A stretch of 64,000 bases of DNA from CBDIHH01 sp965279095 (GTDB lineage: Bacteria; Pseudomonadota; Alphaproteobacteria; Caulobacterales; Caulobacteraceae), in contig CBDIHH010000007.1 in the NCBI GenBank assembly GCA_965279095.1, forward strand, positions 248,001 to 312,000, given 5' to 3'. A program made the position numbers and the translations under genes. The notes under the pieces were generated by a model. It did no database searches and had not been told where the DNA came from. It worked only from the letters and a program-made list of their open reading frames with translations. How positions within the stretch are numbered: the stretch's first letter is position 1; each line of letters begins with the position of its first letter. Positions 22,957 to 30,394 of the stretch are shown one piece after another.

Positions 22957-25626
22957 ATGAAGACATTCAAGAACGCCATGCGGAGCTCGACGGCGATATT
23001 GTCGGCCACCGCCCTGATCGCCGTCGCTGCGCCGGCGGTCGCCTCCGCCCAGGAGGCCGCGCGCCCGGCGGCGGGCGCCGGCGTCGTGCTGACGGACGTC
23101 ATCGTCACCGCGCGCAAGCGCTCTGAGAACATCCAGACCGTCCCGATCGCGATCACCGCCTACTCCTCCAAGGATCTGGAGGAGCGCAACATCACCAACC
23201 TGAACGATCTCGGCTCCAACACGCCGGGGCTGGCGATCACCTCGATTTCAGGCGGCACGTTCCTCGCCATCTTCCTGCGCGGCATCGCGCCGGCGAACAC
23301 CGCCAACGACCTCAACACCGAGCCGCAGACCGGCACCTTCATCGACGGCATCTACCAGACCAGCCGCAACACCCTCGACATCATCTCGATCCTCGATGTC
23401 GGCCAGATCGACATCGCCAAGGGCCCGCAGTCGGCCATCTACGGCCGCTCCACCTTCGCCGGCGCGGTGGGCATCAGCACCCAGGATCCGTCGCGCACCT
23501 TCGGGGGCAGCGTCTCCGGCACCGTCGGGACCGACAAGGACTACCGCTTCCGCGGCAGCGTGACCGGGCCGATCGTCGAGGACAAGCTCTACGGCCGGAT
23601 CGCCGCCGGCTACCTGACCTATGACGGCTACGGCAAGAATTCCGGCGCACCGGACGACAACCTCGGCGGCTACAACAAGATGGGCGTCAGCGGCTCGTTG
23701 GAGTTCACGCCCAACGAGCGGTTCACCGCGAGGCTGAAGGGTTTCGCCACCCGGTCCGAGACCGAAGCATCCCCCAGCTACAACCTCCCGATATCGGCCA
23801 ACAATTGCGGCGTCAGCCTGGCCAATATCTCAACCACCGATACGACCACCCAGACCGCCGTGCGTCAGACCGGCGCGCCGACCCTGTTCTGCGGCGCCCT
23901 GGCGGCGCGCGAGGTGAGCGCGATTTCCAATATATCGGACACCATCGCCCGGGCGGCGCAGATCTCCCTCGACCTCGAATACAAGTTCGACCACTTCTCT
24001 ATCATCAGCGTCAGTGGCGTCACCCGCGCCACCAATCGCACCTTCAACGACACCGACGGCTCTCTCGGCAACCGGATGGGGGTCTGCAGCGGGGCGGCCT
24101 GCGTCGGCGTGCCGGTGACGGTGAACGGCGCCGTCATGTCCCTGATCCCGTACACCCGGACCATCGTCGAAAACGTCGTCTCCACCTCGACGGAGCGGGT
24201 CGAGACCTACAGCCAGGAACTCCGCATCCAGTCGAACGACGACGCGCGCTTCCAGTGGATGTTCGGCGGCTTCTATTTCGACTCGAAAATTCCCCTGGCC
24301 GGCCTGGGCGCGGCCGTCGACACCAATGGCCTCGCCGCGACCGACAACACGATCCAGATTCTGGCCGGCGTCCCGGCCGGCTTCGGACCGCTCAACGGCC
24401 TTCAGGCGAACCGGCGGTTGGCCGACCCCGGCGCCGAGGACGCGGGGCTCTACACAAGCTATTCAGATTCCAGCACGCGCGCGGAATCCCTGTTCGGCTC
24501 GCTGGGCTACAAGCTGACCGACACCCTGCGGGTGGCGGTGGAGGCGCGCTACAACGTCGACCGCAAACGCGCCCAGGTGTTCGGCACCGTCGGCGGCGTG
24601 CCGGCCCCGATCAACGACTCGACCAACCTCGGCGCTTTATTCCCGGTGGTGAACGCGACCCTGCCGGTCTATCGGGCCACCTTCCGCAGCTTCACGCCCC
24701 GCTTCACCGTCGACTGGCAGGCGACGCCGGACGTCTTCCTCTATGCCTCGGCGGCCAAGGGGGTCCACTCGGGCGGCTTCAACACCGGCAGCGTGCCCAG
24801 CGCCACGGGCATCCTCCCCGACGAAGTCGCCTATGATGAGGAGTCCAACTGGACCTATGAGGTCGGGTTCAAGAGTCGCCTGTTCGAGCGCCGACTGCTT
24901 CTGAACGCCTCGGCCTTCTACACCGACTGGACCAACGCCCAGGTGACCTCCTACACCGCCAACGCCAACGTCCCGCCGACCACCGCCCTGGCGGCGATCA
25001 TCCGCAATGCCGGCGACCTGAAGGTGAAGGGCTTCGAGACCCAGGCCGACTGGACCTTCAACGACTACGTCACCGTCGGCGGCAGCTTCAGCTATTCCGA
25101 TCCCGAACTGCAGGCCGGAACCTACGACACCTCGCAGTCGAGCACCGGCGCCGGCGCCGTACCGGCCGGCGGCGGCGGTCGCTGCGGCACGGTGAGCAAC
25201 AGCGCCTGCACGATCGTCCCGGTGGTGCAGGCCAACGGCGCCACGCGCCTGATCCCCACCGTCGAAGGCAAGCGTCCGGTGCGCTCGGTGAAGACCTCCT
25301 GGAACCTGCACGCCACCGCGGGCATGCCGCTCCGGGGCGACTGGAAGCTGGCCGCCCGCGTCGACGTCAACTACCAGGGCGATTTCTACACCAACCTGAT
25401 CAACACCACGAAGGTGGCGGGGCGGACCCTGACGAACGTCCGTGTCGGCGTGGACAACGACCAGCTGAGCGTGGTGCTGTTCGCCACCAACCTGTTCGAC
25501 AAGACCTTCGTGTCCAACTCCATCAACCAGCCGTTCCGCGACGGGCAGCCGGGCACCTACAACATACCGGAAGTCTATCTCGGCGAGGGCCGCCGCGTGG
25601 GTCTGACGGTCTCGTCGAAGTTCTGA
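22957..25626 (+). CDS. TonB-dependent outer-membrane receptor
   Basis: The 889-residue product has a signal peptide (MKTFKNAMRSS..., cleavage near ASA-QE around residue 33), then a TonB-box-like DVIVTARKR, the plug domain (residues ~55-170 with DLGSNTPGLAI and GPQSAIYGRSTFAG), and a beta-barrel ending in the C-terminal aromatic RVGLTVSSKF. It takes up a large or scarce substrate across the outer membrane using TonB energy. ATG 22957 follows GGGGGGTTAGTC. The barrel is large for a siderophore receptor and of the sphingomonad/caulobacter type used for sugars or aromatics. Cargo is unknown, and ExbB/TonB are not in this window. Confidence 0.95.
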   Translation: MKTFKNAMRSSTAILSATALIAVAAPAVASAQEAARPAAGAGVVLTDVIVTARKRSENIQTVPIAITAYSSKDLEERNITNLNDLGSNTPGLAITSISGGTFLAIFLRGIAPANTANDLNTEPQTGTFIDGIYQTSRNTLDIISILDVGQIDIAKGPQSAIYGRSTFAGAVGISTQDPSRTFGGSVSGTVGTDKDYRFRGSVTGPIVEDKLYGRIAAGYLTYDGYGKNSGAPDDNLGGYNKMGVSGSLEFTPNERFTARLKGFATRSETEASPSYNLPISANNCGVSLANISTTDTTTQTAVRQTGAPTLFCGALAAREVSAISNISDTIARAAQISLDLEYKFDHFSIISVSGVTRATNRTFNDTDGSLGNRMGVCSGAACVGVPVTVNGAVMSLIPYTRTIVENVVSTSTERVETYSQELRIQSNDDARFQWMFGGFYFDSKIPLAGLGAAVDTNGLAATDNTIQILAGVPAGFGPLNGLQANRRLADPGAEDAGLYTSYSDSSTRAESLFGSLGYKLTDTLRVAVEARYNVDRKRAQVFGTVGGVPAPINDSTNLGALFPVVNATLPVYRATFRSFTPRFTVDWQATPDVFLYASAAKGVHSGGFNTGSVPSATGILPDEVAYDEESNWTYEVGFKSRLFERRLLLNASAFYTDWTNAQVTSYTANANVPPTTALAAIIRNAGDLKVKGFETQADWTFNDYVTVGGSFSYSDPELQAGTYDTSQSSTGAGAVPAGGGGRCGTVSNSACTIVPVVQANGATRLIPTVEGKRPVRSVKTSWNLHATAGMPLRGDWKLAARVDVNYQGDFYTNLINTTKVAGRTLTNVRVGVDNDQLSVVLFATNLFDKTFVSNSINQPFRDGQPGTYNIPEVYLGEGRRVGLTVSSKF

Positions 25627-25711
25627 CGGGACGGTGACGGGGGCGCGCCGCGAGGCGTCCTCCTGCTAAAAGCGGCTTGCGCATTGCTGCCAGGGGCGCT
25701 GGAGGTAGCCC

Positions 25712-26515
25712 ATGCAAGATCCGCCAGAGCCGCGGCGGACCGCGACGATCCAGTCCGTGGTCCGCGCCCTGACCATCCTCGAGGCGTTCGGCCCCGTGGG
25801 CGGCCTGACCCTGAGGGAGGCGGCGGAGGCCAGCGGGGTGCCTCGGGGCACCACCTACCGCATGCTGGAGACCCTGGTCGCTGCCGGCTATCTCAGCCGC
25901 TCGTCGGACAACAACCGCTACTGGATGCGGTCGCGCGCCCTGCTGCTGTCCGCCGGTTTCCGGGAGGCGGACTGGGTGACCGAGGTCGCCGAGCCGACCC
26001 TGGCGGCCCTCGCCGAGCAGATCCAGTGGCCGGTGCGGCTGATCACCCTGGACGGCATGACCATGCGGGTGCGCGCGGCCACCGACCTGCAGAGCCCCTT
26101 CGCCGAGCCGCGGGTGTTCACCGGCAACCGCTACAACCTGCTGCGGGGAACCTACGGCTGGGTAGTGCTGGCCTACTCGTCGCGGCGCCGGCGCCAGGCC
26201 CTGCTGGACAGCCTCAACGTAACCCTGGACGAAATCATCCATGGACGGACGCTGGGCTCGCGCCTGGCCCAGATCAAGGACGAGGGCTTCGCCTACATAG
26301 GCGCTCCGGAGTTCCCCTATGCGGCCGCCTCGGCGCCGGTGATGGCGGGCCGCGACTGCATCGGCGCCCTCAACATGGGATTCTACCGCCGCGCCCTGGC
26401 CCTCGCAGACCTGCGGGAGACCTACCTGCCGCTGCTGCAGGAGGCCGCCCGGTCCATCGGCGCCGCCTATCGGGCGGCCCGCCCCTCGCCCTCGCCCGTC
26501 CAGGAGCTTCCATGA
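25712..26515 (+). CDS. IclR-family transcriptional regulator
   Basis: The 267-residue product has an N-terminal winged helix (about residues 10-75; TIQSVVRALTILEAFGPVGG opening and GVPRGTTYRMLETLVAAGYL) and a GAF-like effector domain in the rest. ATG 25712 follows GGAGGTAGCCC, an excellent ribosome binding site. It lies 85 bp downstream of the TonB receptor and its stop overlaps the start of the next small gene (ATGA). It probably controls the receptor, SDR and methyltransferase set; the GTGTCC repeats in the divergent promoter are a possible target, though that link is only positional. Confidence 0.9.
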   Translation: MQDPPEPRRTATIQSVVRALTILEAFGPVGGLTLREAAEASGVPRGTTYRMLETLVAAGYLSRSSDNNRYWMRSRALLLSAGFREADWVTEVAEPTLAALAEQIQWPVRLITLDGMTMRVRAATDLQSPFAEPRVFTGNRYNLLRGTYGWVVLAYSSRRRRQALLDSLNVTLDEIIHGRTLGSRLAQIKDEGFAYIGAPEFPYAAASAPVMAGRDCIGALNMGFYRRALALADLRETYLPLLQEAARSIGAAYRAARPSPSPVQELP

Positions 26516-26928
26516 CCGTCTACCTGATCTACGCCGGCCCGGACGCCCGCTCCTACTGCGCCGAGCTGACCCTGGCCAACAGCGCCCAGGCGCTCGGCGG
26601 GGCCGCCGTGGCCAACGCCGGTTTCCACACCATGATCACCGGGGTCGCCGGATGGTCGCAGGACTTTCACGTCGCCAAGGATCACGGCGGCATCCAGATC
26701 GTGCTGGGCGGCGGGCTGAAGGTGGGGGTCAGCGGCGGCGAGCGCCGCGAGGTCCACGCGGTGGCCGGCGACGCCGTGGTCTTCGTCGACACCCATGGCG
26801 ATGGCCATACCGCCGCCGATGGGGGCTCTCCCCTTCAGGCCCTGAACATCCGTTTCGACGGCGACATCGCCAAGATCAAGGCGGCCTTCACAGGCTGGCC
26901 CGACGACGTCGCCTTCACCGCCCCCTGA
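26512..26928 (+). CDS. Uncharacterised 138-residue protein, possible cupin-like fold
   Basis: Translation starts at ATG 26512, overlapping the IclR stop, so it is coupled to the regulator. The product begins MTVYLIYAGPDARSYCAELT and shows a beta-rich middle, QIVLGGGLKVGVSGGERREV then AGDAVVFVDTHGDGHT, which loosely resembles a cupin barrel with a His-rich loop. I do not recognise a named family. There is no signal peptide or membrane segment. The following SDR starts 15 bases later. A small substrate-binding or metal-dependent enzyme role is possible but not shown. Confidence 0.7.
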   Translation: MTVYLIYAGPDARSYCAELTLANSAQALGGAAVANAGFHTMITGVAGWSQDFHVAKDHGGIQIVLGGGLKVGVSGGERREVHAVAGDAVVFVDTHGDGHTAADGGSPLQALNIRFDGDIAKIKAAFTGWPDDVAFTAP

Positions 26929-26943
26929 AACCCGGAGCCCCCC

Positions 26944-27738
26944 ATGTCCGTCGCAACTGCCAACATCGCCCTCGTCACCGGCGCCTCCAGCGGCATCGGC
27001 GCCGCCTATGCCGACCGCCTGGCCCGGCGCGGCCACGACATCATCCTCGTGTCCCGCGACGAAGCGCGGCTGGAGGCCATGGCGGCCGAGCTGAGCGCGA
27101 GCAGCGGCCGCCAGGTCGAGGCGCTGGCCGCCGACCTCACCGACGCGGCGGACCTGGCCCGGGTCGAGCGGCGGCTGCGCGAGGATCCGGCCATCGTCAT
27201 GCTGGTCAACAACGCCGGCATGGCCAGGGCCGGAACGTTCGTCGCCACGGCGCCGGAGGATCTCGGCGCGGTTCTCGACCTGAACGTCCTGGCCCTGACG
27301 CGCCTGACCATCGCCGCCCTGGCCGCCTTCGTCCCGCGCGGATCGGGCGCCATCGTCAATGTCGGCTCGGTGGTGTCGTTCTCGCCGGAGATGACCCCGC
27401 CCGTCTATGGCGCGACCAAGGCCTACGTCCAGTATCTGACCGAGGCCCTGAACCTGGATATCGCCGGCAGCGGCGTGCGGTTGCAGCTGATGATGCCGGG
27501 CCTGACCCGGACCGAGTTCTTCGAGCGCGCCGGCGTCACCATGGACCACCTCGATCCCGAAAAGCTCATGACGCCGGGCGACCTGGTGGACGCGGCCCTG
27601 GCCGGGCTGGACCGGGGCGAGCAGGTGACCATCCCCTCGCTGCACGACGAGGCCGACTTCGAAGCGCTGATGCGGGCGCGGGCCAAGCTGATGCCGCAAC
27701 TGCTGAACCGGCGCCCGGCGGCGCGGTACGGGGCGTAG
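26944..27738 (+). CDS. SDR-family oxidoreductase
   Basis: The 264-residue classical SDR has TGASSGIG (12-19), NNAG (89-92), S142 and the catalytic pair Y155/K159 (YGATK). R38 after the second strand favours NADPH. The C-terminal half has the long form seen in DltE/YbbO-type dehydrogenases that act on hydrophobic ketones or aldehydes. It is the last gene of the receptor, IclR, small protein and SDR run (gap 15 bases), and is followed by a strong palindromic repeat that separates it from a convergent gene. Confidence 0.92.
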   Translation: MSVATANIALVTGASSGIGAAYADRLARRGHDIILVSRDEARLEAMAAELSASSGRQVEALAADLTDAADLARVERRLREDPAIVMLVNNAGMARAGTFVATAPEDLGAVLDLNVLALTRLTIAALAAFVPRGSGAIVNVGSVVSFSPEMTPPVYGATKAYVQYLTEALNLDIAGSGVRLQLMMPGLTRTEFFERAGVTMDHLDPEKLMTPGDLVDAALAGLDRGEQVTIPSLHDEADFEALMRARAKLMPQLLNRRPAARYGA

Positions 27739-27761
27739 GCCCCCGTCACCGCCCCAAAAGG

Positions 27762-27891
27762 TTCGTCATCCTGGAGAGCCGCGAAGCGGACTCATCCAGG
27801 ACCCAGCAGCTCCACGCTGTCCGCGCCGCACGGTAAGGTCTTCGCTGCTGGATCCCGGGTTCGCGCAAGAGCGCGCCCCAGGATGACGAAC
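27762..27891. repeat. Palindromic intergenic repeat, family D (copy 2)
   Basis: Outer arms of the GTCATCCTGG / CCAGGATGAC type enclose shorter inverted segments. It shares a core including CGCCGCACGG and AAGGTCTTCGCTGCTGG with the repeat at 34551-34645. It lies between convergent genes and may terminate both. Confidence 0.8.
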
Positions 27892-27913
27892 ATTTTTGGT
27901 TGTAACGCAGGCG

Positions 27914-28591
27914 CTACCCCTGGTCCCACTCCAGCAGCTCGTAGTTGCTCTGGTTGAAGGTCCAGGCCAGGCGCAGGAACAGGTGGTCGTCGCCGTGGGT
28001 CCACAGGTCGGCCACCGGCCAGAAGGTGCGCCAGCGCAGGCCGAAGCGGTGGGCCCTGAAGGTCCCGGCGGCGACGGTGACCTCTTCCTCGCCCACGTAG
28101 GACACGTCGATGCTGCTGGGGGTGGCGATCAGTCCCTTCTCGCCGTCGGGGGAGGCGGAGTTGGAGACGGCGTCGAGGGTGCGGAACTGGCCGGGGGCGT
28201 CGGTCCCGCGCCAGACCGCCGCCAGGCCGTCGCCGGCCAGGGGGTGCAGGCCGAGGTATGGCAGCCGGCCCTGGGTGGGCAGCCGCTGGGACACCCGGCC
28301 GACGCCGGCGACCTGGGCTTCGCAGACGATGGCGTCGTCCTCCACCAGGAACCAGCTGGAGCCGGTGACCCGGCCGTGCTGCGTCAGGCGGACGAAGCCG
28401 TCGGTGGGCCGCATGGCCGCGTCCATGGCCAGGGTGACGTCGCGGGTGAGCGGCACGCGGTCCATCTCGCAGAAGGCCCGCAGGGTGTTGAACGCGCCCT
28501 CGCGGGTGCGCCAGAACCACTCGCGGCCGGTCTCGACGCCATCGGCGTCATAGTAGCCGATCTTGCCGTTCAGCTTGTGGACGCCGGCCAT
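27914..28591 (-). CDS. Uncharacterised 225-residue protein downstream of aldehyde dehydrogenase
   Basis: The product starts MAGVHKLNGKIGYYDADGVE at ATG 28591, one base beyond the aldehyde dehydrogenase stop, so it is in the same operon. It is rich in predicted beta strands with several tryptophans (REWFWRTREG, LRWRTFWPVADLW) and resembles lipocalin-like or DUF3108-type beta-barrel proteins in texture. There is no signal peptide and no catalytic motif I can name. Its position suggests a role in the same degradative pathway, for example binding a hydrophobic intermediate. The function remains unknown. Confidence 0.75.
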   Translation of the reverse strand: MAGVHKLNGKIGYYDADGVETGREWFWRTREGAFNTLRAFCEMDRVPLTRDVTLAMDAAMRPTDGFVRLTQHGRVTGSSWFLVEDDAIVCEAQVAGVGRVSQRLPTQGRLPYLGLHPLAGDGLAAVWRGTDAPGQFRTLDAVSNSASPDGEKGLIATPSSIDVSYVGEEEVTVAAGTFRAHRFGLRWRTFWPVADLWTHGDDHLFLRLAWTFNQSNYELLEWDQG

Positions 28592-28592
28592 C

Positions 28593-30113
28593 TCAGACCA
28601 CCGCGCAGACGGTTTTCCATTCCAGATAGTTGTCCATCGCCACCCGGCCGGAATCGCGGCCCCAGCCGGACTGTTTCATGCCGCCGATGGGCAGGCTGGG
28701 GTCGAACATCAGGTGGCAGTTGATCCACACCGTGCCCGCGCGGATGCGGCGGGACAGGCGGTGGGCCTGGCTGAGGTCGTTGGTCCAGATGCTGGCGGCG
28801 AGGCCGTAGTCGGTGTCGTTGGCCATGGCGACCAGCTCTTCGGTGTCGTCGAAGGGCTGCACCACCAGCACCGGGCCGAACACCTCTTCCCTGACGATGG
28901 CCATGTCCCCGGTGACGCCGGAGATCACCGTGGGCTGCATGAAGGCGTGGTCGTCGCCGGCCTGGCGATCGCCGCCGGTGAGGACGTTGGCCCCCGCCTC
29001 GCGCGCGCCGGCCAGGTGGCCGGACACCCGGTCGGCGTGCTTGCGCGAGACCAGCGGCCCCATCTGGGTGTCGGAGTCGAGCCCGTGGCCGAGCTTGATG
29101 CCCTTGGCCTGGGCGACGACCCCCTCGACGACGGCGTCATAGACCGAGCGGTGGGCGAACAGCCGGGTGCCGGCGACGCACACCTGGCCGCCGTTGAAGA
29201 ACACCGCATTGGCGGCGCCGGCGATGGCGCCCTCCAGGTCGGCGTCCGGCAGGATGATGGTCGGCGACTTGCCGCCCAGCTCAAGGGTCACCTTCTTGAG
29301 GTTGCCCTGGGCGCCCTGCAGCACCGCGCGGCCGGTGGCCGTAGAGCCGGTGAAGGCGATCTTGTCGACGTCCATGTGGGCCACCAGGGCGGCGCCGGCC
29401 TCGGTCCCGTAACCGGTGACGATGTTCAGCACGCCCTCGGGCAGGCCCGCCTCGAGCATCAGCTCGCCCATGCGCAGGGCGGTGAGCGAGGTGTCCTCGG
29501 CCGGCTTCAGCACCACGGTGCAGCCGGCCGCCAGGGCCGGCGCCAGCTTCATCGCGGTGAGCACAATCGGCGAGTTCCAGGGCACGATGGCGCCGACCAC
29601 GCCGATGGGCTCGCGCAGGGTCCAGGCGGACACCTGCTTGCCGGGGGGCTGGTAGTTGATCGAGGTGTCGATGGTGGCGCCCTCGATGGCCATGGCCTGG
29701 CCGGCGAAGAAGCGGAACTGGCCGATGGCGCCGGGGATCTCGGCCCAGCGGCCGACATAGAGCGGCTTGCCCTGGTCCATGGTCTCCAGCTCGGCCAGCT
29801 CGTCGATGTTGGCCTCGAAGAGGTCGGCGATGCGCCACAGGATCTGCGCCCGGTCCATGGGGGTCATGGTCGCCCACGGGCCGGTGGTGAAGGCGCGGCG
29901 GGCGGCCTTGACGGCGCGGTCGACATCCTCGGCGCCGCCCCGGGGGATCTGCGCCAGGACGCCGCCGGTGGCGGGGTCGTGGGTGGGGAAGGTCTCGCCG
30001 GACGCGGCCGCGACCCAGTCGCCGCCGATCAGCATGCGCTTGGCCTGGCCGGCCCCCGCGAAGGCCCGGGCGCCCGGCGTTTTGGGTTCGAACGATTTTG
30101 TGCTGATATTCAT
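28593..30113 (-). CDS. NAD(P)-dependent aldehyde dehydrogenase
   Basis: The 506-residue product has the ALDH superfamily layout with catalytic C312 (FNGGQVCVAGTR) and general-base E278 (LELGGKSP), the cofactor motif GSTATGRAV, and the final GWGRDSGRVAMDNYLEWKTV segment of the betaine/phenylacetaldehyde-type group. It oxidises an aldehyde to the acid. ATG 30113 is chosen since GGAG lies about 11 bases upstream and homology begins after it; a longer in-frame extension to 30311 would run through the operators. It faces hydantoinase A across a 281-bp promoter region with two TYGNATACAA elements. Confidence 0.93.
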   Translation of the reverse strand: MNISTKSFEPKTPGARAFAGAGQAKRMLIGGDWVAAASGETFPTHDPATGGVLAQIPRGGAEDVDRAVKAARRAFTTGPWATMTPMDRAQILWRIADLFEANIDELAELETMDQGKPLYVGRWAEIPGAIGQFRFFAGQAMAIEGATIDTSINYQPPGKQVSAWTLREPIGVVGAIVPWNSPIVLTAMKLAPALAAGCTVVLKPAEDTSLTALRMGELMLEAGLPEGVLNIVTGYGTEAGAALVAHMDVDKIAFTGSTATGRAVLQGAQGNLKKVTLELGGKSPTIILPDADLEGAIAGAANAVFFNGGQVCVAGTRLFAHRSVYDAVVEGVVAQAKGIKLGHGLDSDTQMGPLVSRKHADRVSGHLAGAREAGANVLTGGDRQAGDDHAFMQPTVISGVTGDMAIVREEVFGPVLVVQPFDDTEELVAMANDTDYGLAASIWTNDLSQAHRLSRRIRAGTVWINCHLMFDPSLPIGGMKQSGWGRDSGRVAMDNYLEWKTVCAVV

Positions 30114-30275
30114 CTTGATCGCTCCGAGGCAGACCGGCAGAGGAGTGGTTGGAGGCACGCTAGAGGAGGGTTCCGCCGTTTGGACCCTCGCCTTTGGTTT
30201 CCTGTCCGCCAGGCGGATGCCCGCCTCAGGCCGCTCGATTTCGGCGCTGATCGCGTCTCGCCGATTTCGGACGTA

Positions 30276-30285
30276 TCGTATACAA
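30276..30285. promoter_or_regulatory. Operator-like element TCGTATACAA (site 3)
   Basis: This is identical in all ten bases to site 1 at 12853-12862. It lies between the aldehyde dehydrogenase and hydantoinase A genes, 163 bp from the former start and 110 bp from the latter. Confidence 0.6.
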
Positions 30286-30320
30286 CGCCGCCCAGCATGC
30301 GAGATTGACAATCCGTAGCC

Positions 30321-30350
30321 CTGCCAATCAAGAATGCTTTTGCATACAAT
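30321..30350 (+). promoter_or_regulatory. Possible promoter of hydantoinase A overlapped by operator-like site 4 (TTGCATACAA)
   Basis: CTGCCA (30321-30326) and TACAAT (30345-30350) could be -35 and -10 hexamers with an 18-base spacer, 45 bp upstream of the hydantoinase A start. The element TTGCATACAA at 30340-30349 covers the -10, as expected for a repressor site. Sites 3 and 4 are 64 bp apart, close to the 62-bp spacing of sites 1 and 2. Confidence 0.45.
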
Positions 30351-30394
30351 CTGTTTAGGGCGATCGACGAACGACGCCCGGAGGACCCTGGATC

